The position numbers and the translations under genes are program-made. From Bacteroidales bacterium (GTDB taxonomy: Bacteria; Bacteroidota; Bacteroidia; Bacteroidales; JAGOPY01): a DNA stretch of 64,000 nt. The stretch is from contig JAGOPY010000006.1 in assembly GCA_017991835.1 (NCBI GenBank), positions 129,637-193,636 of the forward strand, in the 5' to 3' direction. The notes under the pieces were generated by a model. The model had not been told where the DNA came from, did no database searches, and was given only the letters and a program-made list of their open reading frames with translations. Positions 62,424-64,000 of the stretch are shown one piece after another; the first letter of the stretch is position 1, and the number at the start of each line of letters is the position of its first letter.

Positions 62424-62487
62424 ATTCTCTTTTTATCCCCGTAAACATTACTGATGACGAAAATAGCAATTAATGGCGATATTTGCC

Positions 62488-62495
62488 TAAATTTG
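62488..62495 (+). promoter_or_regulatory. -7 box (TAAATTTG) of murB
   Basis: TAAATTTG ends 24 nt before the murB ATG at 62519. No clear -33. It lies inside the longer open frame, which argues for the shorter start. Confidence 0.45.
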
Positions 62496-62518
62496 ATGAA
62501 TTGTACAACGAAACCCGC

Positions 62519-63553
62519 ATGGAGATATTTCACCGGCACCCTTTAAAATCATTCAATACATTCGGCCTGGAGGTTTATGCCAGGGAATTTGCCGTTCTTC
62601 AGAATGAGGAAGATATCTCGGTTCTGGTCGACCGGCACCGGGTTGCCGGTTACAGGATGCTTTTGCTTGGGGGCGGAAGCAATATCCTTTTTTCGGGTGA
62701 CTACGACGGTTTTGTGGTAAAAATTGGTTTAAAAGGAAAAGAAGTTATTTACGAAGATGAAGGATCGGTAATTATTCGCGGGGCAGCAGGGGAGGATTGG
62801 GACGATTTTGTCGGTTATACGGTACAAATGGGATGGGGAGGACTGGAGAACCTTTCGGGAATACCCGGGACGGTGGGTAGCAGCCCGATCCAGAATATCG
62901 GGGCTTATGGGTGCGAGATGAAAGACCGTTTTGAATCGCTCGGAGCCGTCGATCTTTGTACGGGCGAATATTCCGAATTCGATCCGGCAAGATGCCGTTT
63001 CGGATACCGCGATAGTATCTTCAAAACCGCACTCAAAGGGAGAATGCTGATAACGCATGTGGATTTCAGGCTGGACAAGAAGTTGGTTCCGAACCTCTCC
63101 TATGAGGCCCTGAAATCAAAACTGGGGCATATCCCGCCGGAAGACCTTACTCCGCAGCACTTCAGGAATGAAGTCCTTCAAATCCGTAATTCAAAACTCC
63201 CTGATCCGCATTTGTTGGGAAATGCCGGAAGTTTCTTTAAAAATCCTTTTATCAGCGTTTCTGAATTTGAAAAGCTGAAAGACCTTTTTTCGGGAATAGT
63301 TTCCTATCCTGTTGAAGATAAGGAAAGCCATCGCATAACAGGGTACAAGCTGGCTGCCGGCTGGCTCATCGAGAAGTGCGGCTGGAAAGGTTACCGCGAT
63401 GGCGATGCAGGGGTCCATAAAGACCAGGCCCTGGTGCTGGTCAATTACGGCAGGGCCACCGGAATAGATATTCTGACCCTTTCTGAAAAAATCCGGAATT
63501 CGGTAATGGAAAAATTCGGAGTATCTCTTGAGCGGGAAGTGAATATTATCTGA
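62519..63553 (+). CDS. murB: UDP-N-acetylenolpyruvoylglucosamine reductase
   Basis: 344 residues, start ATG 62519 (MEIFHRHPLKSFNTFG) preferred over a TTG at 62483. Second step of UDP-MurNAc synthesis, FAD- and NADPH-dependent. LLGGGSNILF, NIGAYGCEM, GNAGSFFKNP (catalytic Ser) and AAGWLIEKCGWKG are all present; the long form (type I, E. coli-like). Confidence 0.96.
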   Translation: MEIFHRHPLKSFNTFGLEVYAREFAVLQNEEDISVLVDRHRVAGYRMLLLGGGSNILFSGDYDGFVVKIGLKGKEVIYEDEGSVIIRGAAGEDWDDFVGYTVQMGWGGLENLSGIPGTVGSSPIQNIGAYGCEMKDRFESLGAVDLCTGEYSEFDPARCRFGYRDSIFKTALKGRMLITHVDFRLDKKLVPNLSYEALKSKLGHIPPEDLTPQHFRNEVLQIRNSKLPDPHLLGNAGSFFKNPFISVSEFEKLKDLFSGIVSYPVEDKESHRITGYKLAAGWLIEKCGWKGYRDGDAGVHKDQALVLVNYGRATGIDILTLSEKIRNSVMEKFGVSLEREVNII

Positions 63554-63560
63554 TTTTGTT

Positions 63561-63568
63561 TATTTTTG
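63561..63568 (+). promoter_or_regulatory. -7 box (TATTTTTG) of the DUF2752 gene
   Basis: TATTTTTG ends 25 nt before the ATG at 63593. No clear -33. Confidence 0.42.
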
Positions 63569-63592
63569 ATTGAATATTAGCCTGAAAGAATA

Positions 63593-63910
63593 ATGGATAG
63601 ACAAAAAGTGGCCATTATTTTCCGGTCCCTGTGGTACAGGAAAGAGGCACTGATCTGGATTGCGGCACTCGCTTTCCTGGCTTTGTCCGATCCTTTTACC
63701 CACCATTATTCGTTATGCCCGCTCAGCAACATGGGAATCTCCTGGTGTCCCGGATGCGGGCTTGGCCATTCGGTCAGCCTGCTGTTCCGCTTCGACTTTT
63801 ACGGATCTTTCATGGCGCACCCTCTGGGAATTCCGGCTATCGGGCTAATAGTTTACAGAATTATTAAAGTTTTCAGAAATCAAAACCATTTTAAAATATC
63901 AACCATTTAA
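63593..63910 (+). CDS. DUF2752 membrane protein
   Basis: 105 residues. The family core CPLSNMGISWCPGCGLGHSV is followed by two hydrophobic segments (LIWIAALAFLAL near the start, PLGIPAIGLIVY near the end). Function unknown; it often accompanies a TM2-domain gene, as here. Confidence 0.85.
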   Translation: MDRQKVAIIFRSLWYRKEALIWIAALAFLALSDPFTHHYSLCPLSNMGISWCPGCGLGHSVSLLFRFDFYGSFMAHPLGIPAIGLIVYRIIKVFRNQNHFKISTI

Positions 63911-63922
63911 AACCAGATTATT

Positions 63923-64000
63923 ATGTCAAATTTATTCCAGTATTTGCCTGAACTTCAGGGCCGTGAGCTAGTCTATGTACAAGGATTGGTGAAGGATTAC
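63923..64000 (+). CDS. N-terminus of a probable TM2-domain protein
   Basis: 26 codons before the window ends: MSNLFQYLPELQGRELVYVQ and on to VKDY. This N-terminal pattern before a TM2 domain, and the DUF2752 neighbour, suggest a TM2-domain membrane protein (inference; the TM2 part is outside the window). Confidence 0.55.
   Translation, partial: MSNLFQYLPELQGRELVYVQGLVKDY

Overview
The window is a chromosomal segment of a member of the Bacteroidota, most likely a Bacteroidales-like anaerobe. Evidence: several secreted proteins end in type IX secretion (T9SS) sorting domains (type A Por_Secre tails and one type B gliding-motility C-terminal domain); promoters match the Bacteroidetes form TTTG-N19-TAnnTTTG; and the gene blocks alaS / M23 peptidase / MerR and DUF4783 / nadC / yihY, together with an Rnf complex headed by an RseC-like protein, are typical of this phylum. 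No rRNA, tRNA, CRISPR array, transposase or phage gene was found.

Layout. 1-8.8 kb: the distal spc operon and the alpha operon (rplE end, rpsN, rpsH, rplF, rplR, rpsE, rpmD, rplO, secY, map, infA, rpmJ, rpsM, rpsK, rpsD, rpoA, rplQ), closed by an intrinsic terminator, then eno. 10.2-19.2 kb: an AT-richer surface-glycan cassette (flippase, polysaccharide deacetylase, two glycosyltransferases, two methyltransferases, a YfhO-like membrane protein). 19.3-21.6 kb: a T9SS cargo with three CBM96/DNRLRE-like repeats. 21.7-27.8 kb: rpmH as its own transcription unit, a methyltransferase, pepD, an MFS transporter, rsmG and a glucosaminidase-LysM protein, in a stretch full of 7-8 bp tandem arrays. 28.0-32.3 kb: a surface-protein operon of mosaic base composition ending in a tiny protein with a C-terminal sorting-like signal. 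32.3-36.8 kb: two tandem trypsin-like, PKD-bearing T9SS proteases. 36.9-43.2 kb: hldD, a MerR regulator, an M23 peptidase, alaS and gpsA. 43.2-48.9 kb: a gliding-motility C-terminal cargo, yihY, nadC, DUF4783 and an SDR oxidoreductase. 49-54.1 kb: a C25 (gingipain-type) peptidase, the RseC-like protein and another T9SS cargo. 54.4-60.2 kb: rnfBCDGEA followed at once by ftsE. 60.2-64 kb: two glycosyltransferases, murB, a DUF2752 protein and the start of a probable TM2-domain gene.

How it fits together. The window combines housekeeping (translation, peptidoglycan and LPS precursor enzymes, Rnf respiration) with a large exported protein and glycan repertoire. The most unusual signals are in the DNA itself. 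Degenerate tandem arrays with a strict 7- or 8-bp period lie between genes and also run into reading frames: one supplies the only usable start codon of rsmG, another an insertion near the RsmG C-terminus, a third the linker of a LysM protein, and a fourth the signal-peptide core of a protease. Two copies of a palindromic CTTCGTG-type repeat with terminal inverted repeats are present. In the surface-protein operon an AT-rich block begins and ends inside genes. Many -7 boxes lie 16-25 nt before the start codon, which implies very short mRNA leaders.
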